Assembly (NCBI GenBank): GCA_947442505.1
Contig: CANEVR010000007.1
Coordinates: forward strand, 1 to 64,000
Direction of reading: 5' to 3'
DNA from: Flavobacteriales bacterium
GTDB lineage: Bacteria > Bacteroidota > Bacteroidia > Flavobacteriales_D > Sanyastnellaceae
DNA: 64,000 nucleotides
The translations under genes and the position numbers were made by a program. The notes under the pieces are model-generated. The model did no database searches. It was given only the letters and a program-made list of their open reading frames with translations, and was not told the DNA's origin. Of the stretch, positions 62,064 to 64,000 are shown in pieces; positions within the stretch are counted from its first letter, which is position 1; each line of letters begins with the position of its first letter.

Positions 62064-63207
62064 AATTTTTATCATAACAGAATGGTTCAGCCCCGGCTAC
62101 AAAGCTGGAGGCCCAATCCGCTCTATCCAGAACATGGTTGAGGCGCTTCCCTTTGAATTTTATATTTTAACCACCAATCGGGATTGGGGAAGTGATGCTC
62201 CTTATGCTGATGTGCCCTGCGGTCAATGGCAGCAGCACAACGATCATACACGTGTTTGGTACCATGGTGAACAACAGCTGAATGCCAATCTCATCAAGGA
62301 GTTAATGGAGGAAGTCCAACCCTCGGTGTTGTATTTGAATTCTATGTTTTCGTGGTCTTTTACCTGGCGACCCATTTTGACCGCCAAGAAAATGAATTTT
62401 TCTGGAAAGATCATTCTCGCGCCTCGCGGCATGCTGCATCCCAATGCCATGATGATCAAAAGCCTGAAAAAAAAGTTGTTTTTAAAGTGTATTCAATTTT
62501 TGGATTGGAGCAAAAATCTCCACTGGCAAGCGACGAGTGAGGAAGAGGCGAAATACATACAAGCACATTTTGGCCAAAAGGTTTCTTTGTCCATCACAGA
62601 GAATTTGCCCACTTTTTCACTGTTCAAGTCCCCATCTGAGCAAGTCAAAAACCGTTGGCTCATGGTCAATCGACTCAGCCCAGAGAAAGGAGTATTGGAA
62701 GGATTGCAATGGTGGGTGAGTCATCCCATATCAAAAGTGGCGAGCTTAACCATCATTGGACCAGCGTCAAATGCAAGCTATCAAGCACAGGTCGAAAAAA
62801 TCATTCAAGATCATCCTGAAAGAAAGATGGTGTGGTTGGGTGATTTGCCGCCAGCAAGGGTTACAGAGTGGATGCAGCAAAGCGATTTTTTCTACGCACC
62901 AACACGAGGAGAGAATTATGGTCACGCTATCGCTGAGGCTTTGTTCATGGGATTGCCCGCTGTTGTGGCCAATGGAACACCATGGCAAAAATTGAATGAG
63001 AAAAAATGGGGATGGAACTTCGCACACCATGAATCTGCCTTGCACAAGGTGCTGGACGAAGTGATGTCCTTGCCATCTAATCAATACCAAGAAATGCAGA
63101 GTGCCTTGCAAGTGGCGCGGGAGGAGGAGACAAAAAAAATCCACAACAGTCAGTCGTGGATTTTGTTATTCGGTACAAAATATTTTATGACGCCAAGCAA
63201 GCTTTGA
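62053..63207 (+). CDS. Glycosyltransferase, GT4
   Basis: 384 residues from TTG 62053: IFIITEWFSPGYKAGGPIRS at the start, GKIILAPRGMLHPNAMMIKS in the middle, NRWLMVNRLSPEKGVLEGLQ and FFYAPTRGENYGHAIAEALF (E-x7-E, G-E-N-Y-G-H form) in the donor domain. An ATG at 61978 exists but lies 86 bp inside asnB and adds an unrelated N-terminus, so TTG is preferred though not certain. The last ~15 codons lie over a terminator hairpin serving the convergent yqeY. Confidence 0.87.
   Translation: MSGRIFIITEWFSPGYKAGGPIRSIQNMVEALPFEFYILTTNRDWGSDAPYADVPCGQWQQHNDHTRVWYHGEQQLNANLIKELMEEVQPSVLYLNSMFSWSFTWRPILTAKKMNFSGKIILAPRGMLHPNAMMIKSLKKKLFLKCIQFLDWSKNLHWQATSEEEAKYIQAHFGQKVSLSITENLPTFSLFKSPSEQVKNRWLMVNRLSPEKGVLEGLQWWVSHPISKVASLTIIGPASNASYQAQVEKIIQDHPERKMVWLGDLPPARVTEWMQQSDFFYAPTRGENYGHAIAEALFMGLPAVVANGTPWQKLNEKKWGWNFAHHESALHKVLDEVMSLPSNQYQEMQSALQVAREEETKKIHNSQSWILLFGTKYFMTPSKL
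63132..63164 (-). terminator. Terminator for yqeY inside the GT4 coding end
   Basis: AAAATCCAC (63136-63144) pairs with GTGGATTTT (63156-63164). On the minus strand a T-run follows. It begins 21 bases beyond the yqeY stop but lies within the coding region of the convergent glycosyltransferase. Confidence 0.7.
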
Positions 63208-63634
63208 CCATCTCGCTAATGGCTTTACCATCTGCTTTTCCGTTCAAAGATTTGGAAGCGACACCCATTACCTTACCCATGTCACCAGGGCCAGCAGCAC
63301 CTACTTGCGCAATGATTTCTTTCACAGCTTTTTCCAAATCCTCAGTACTCATGGGTTGAGGAAGATAAGCTTGAATCACGGCTGCTTGTTTTTGTTCTTC
63401 TTCCACCAAATCCTCTCGACCTTGGGTTTTGAAAATCTCAATGCTCTCCATGCGTTGCTTGTTGAGCTTGGTCAAGATGGACATGACTTTATCGTCTGTG
63501 ACTTCTGATGAACCATCTTTGGTGGCTTCCAATAATATCTTGGATTTGATATCGCGCAAGGCCATTAGTTTTTCCTTGTCACCGCCTTTCATGGCTGTTT
63601 TGATATCCTCGTTGATTTGATCTGCTAAATTCAT
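63185..63634 (-). CDS. yqeY: GatB/YqeY domain protein
   Basis: 149 residues. NEDIKTAMKGGDKEKLMALR, DKVMSILTKLNKQRMESIEI, AAVIQAYLPQPMSTEDLEKA and GPGDMGKVMGVASKSLNGKA form the YqeY pattern, related to the tail domain of the GatB amidotransferase subunit. It may bind tRNA; the role is unsettled. It converges on the glycosyltransferase with a 23-bp overlap and follows lhgO by 11 bases. Confidence 0.93.
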   Translation of the reverse strand: MNLADQINEDIKTAMKGGDKEKLMALRDIKSKILLEATKDGSSEVTDDKVMSILTKLNKQRMESIEIFKTQGREDLVEEEQKQAAVIQAYLPQPMSTEDLEKAVKEIIAQVGAAGPGDMGKVMGVASKSLNGKADGKAISEMVKACLAS

Positions 63635-63645
63635 ATTGTTGTGTT

Positions 63646-64000
63646 TTATATCAATCCAAAATGTTTCACGGCCATTTCTACAATATTGTCTCCAATGGCC
63701 AAAGAAGCTGTTGCCGCTGGCGAAGGAGCGTTCAATACGTGGATGCTGTGATCGGTGTATTCAATTCTGAAATCATCGCGGGTATCTCCATCCTCGCGTA
63801 ACAACAACGCACGCACTCCTGCACGACCAGGGACGATGTCCTCCATGGCCAAATCAGGAATCAAGCGCTGCAAGGTTTTCAAGAACAGTCTTTTTGAGAA
63901 GGCTCTTCTGTATTCGTCCAATCCATATTTCATGTTGCCCATGAACAAGCGCCATGTTCCAATGTATGACAATGCGTCAATGGTATCGCGCAAGCTGAAA
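63646..64000 (-). CDS. lhgO: L-2-hydroxyglutarate oxidase, C-terminal part
   Basis: Only the last ~118 residues are inside the window; the gene continues past the right edge. FSLRDTIDALSYIGTW, YGLDEYRRAFSKRLFLKTLQ, GRAGVRALLLREDGDTRDDF and HVLNAPSPAATASLAIGD are typical of the LhgO flavoprotein, which oxidises L-2-hydroxyglutarate to 2-oxoglutarate. FAD-binding residues are outside the window. Its position 11 bases before yqeY suggests a shared transcript. Confidence 0.88.
   Translation of the reverse strand, partial: FSLRDTIDALSYIGTWRLFMGNMKYGLDEYRRAFSKRLFLKTLQRLIPDLAMEDIVPGRAGVRALLLREDGDTRDDFRIEYTDHSIHVLNAPSPAATASLAIGDNIVEMAVKHFGLI

Noticed and set aside
1-64000. tRNA, rRNA or CRISPR
   Set aside because: No T-arm-like GGTTCGAATCC patterns in clover-leaf context, no rRNA-like blocks and no regularly spaced direct repeats were seen; a covariance search was not possible.

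Overview
The window looks like a chromosomal segment of a Bacteroidota bacterium, most likely order Flavobacteriales. The basis is: the gliding-motility pair gldB-gldC beside nadE; two large secreted proteins ending in type B type IX secretion (T9SS) sorting domains; a PorE-like TPR/beta-propeller/OmpA protein; WG-repeat, YfiR-like and ORF6N proteins; few Shine-Dalgarno sequences; and several TAnnTTTG-type -7 boxes close to start codons. Assignment below order is not possible from this sequence alone.

Layout. 1-1930: a small accessory patch with the end of a probable IS3-family element, two copies of a hairpin-rich repeat flanking an ORF6N/PLD-like gene, a 22-bp perfect palindrome and a structured intergenic tail. 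1933-17449: mostly minus-strand housekeeping genes (DUF349 protein, tilS, pabB, Bax-inhibitor-1, queD, hldD, mfd, sucA, uup), with recX and a GNAT acetyltransferase on plus; a 3' remnant of folE lies between queD and the Bax-inhibitor gene. 17536-25532: plus-strand accessory and signalling genes (WG-repeat protein, AraC regulator, PDZ/hydrolase/Ycf48-like fusion, a tiny membrane ORF with an in-frame TAG, an ECF sigma factor with a beta-helix anti-sigma candidate, a transglutaminase-like protein). 25716-35033: two T9SS type B cargo proteins, a 2-oxoacid dehydrogenase E2, and the PorE-like protein. 35085-43576: a DnaQ-like exonuclease, two glycosyltransferases, FtsE, an M16 peptidase pair and a FucP-like sugar transporter. 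43603-47536: an 18-residue-repeat secreted protein, a DUF6265 lipoprotein, gldC, gldB, a beta-barrel and nadE. 47537-50741: a YfiR-like / TPR / HAMP-PP2C operon. 50819-55876: ferritin, a FAD oxidoreductase with kbl, and rnc-fabF-acpP. 55981-63207: a ThiF-like enzyme followed by a tightly overlapping surface-polysaccharide cluster (three GT4 enzymes, a Wzy-like polymerase, AsnB). 63185-64000: yqeY and the 3' end of lhgO.

Several genes plausibly work together at the cell surface: cargo with T9SS signals, a PorE-like envelope anchor and GldB/GldC fit gliding and T9SS biology, and the polysaccharide cluster would build a surface glycan. The least explained pieces are the YfiR/TPR/PP2C operon, the KDKWG-repeat protein with its lipoprotein partner, the sigma/beta-helix anti-sigma/transglutaminase group, and the three-domain hydrolase fusion. 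No tRNA, rRNA or CRISPR was seen. The whole analysis is by eye; no database search or structure prediction was run.
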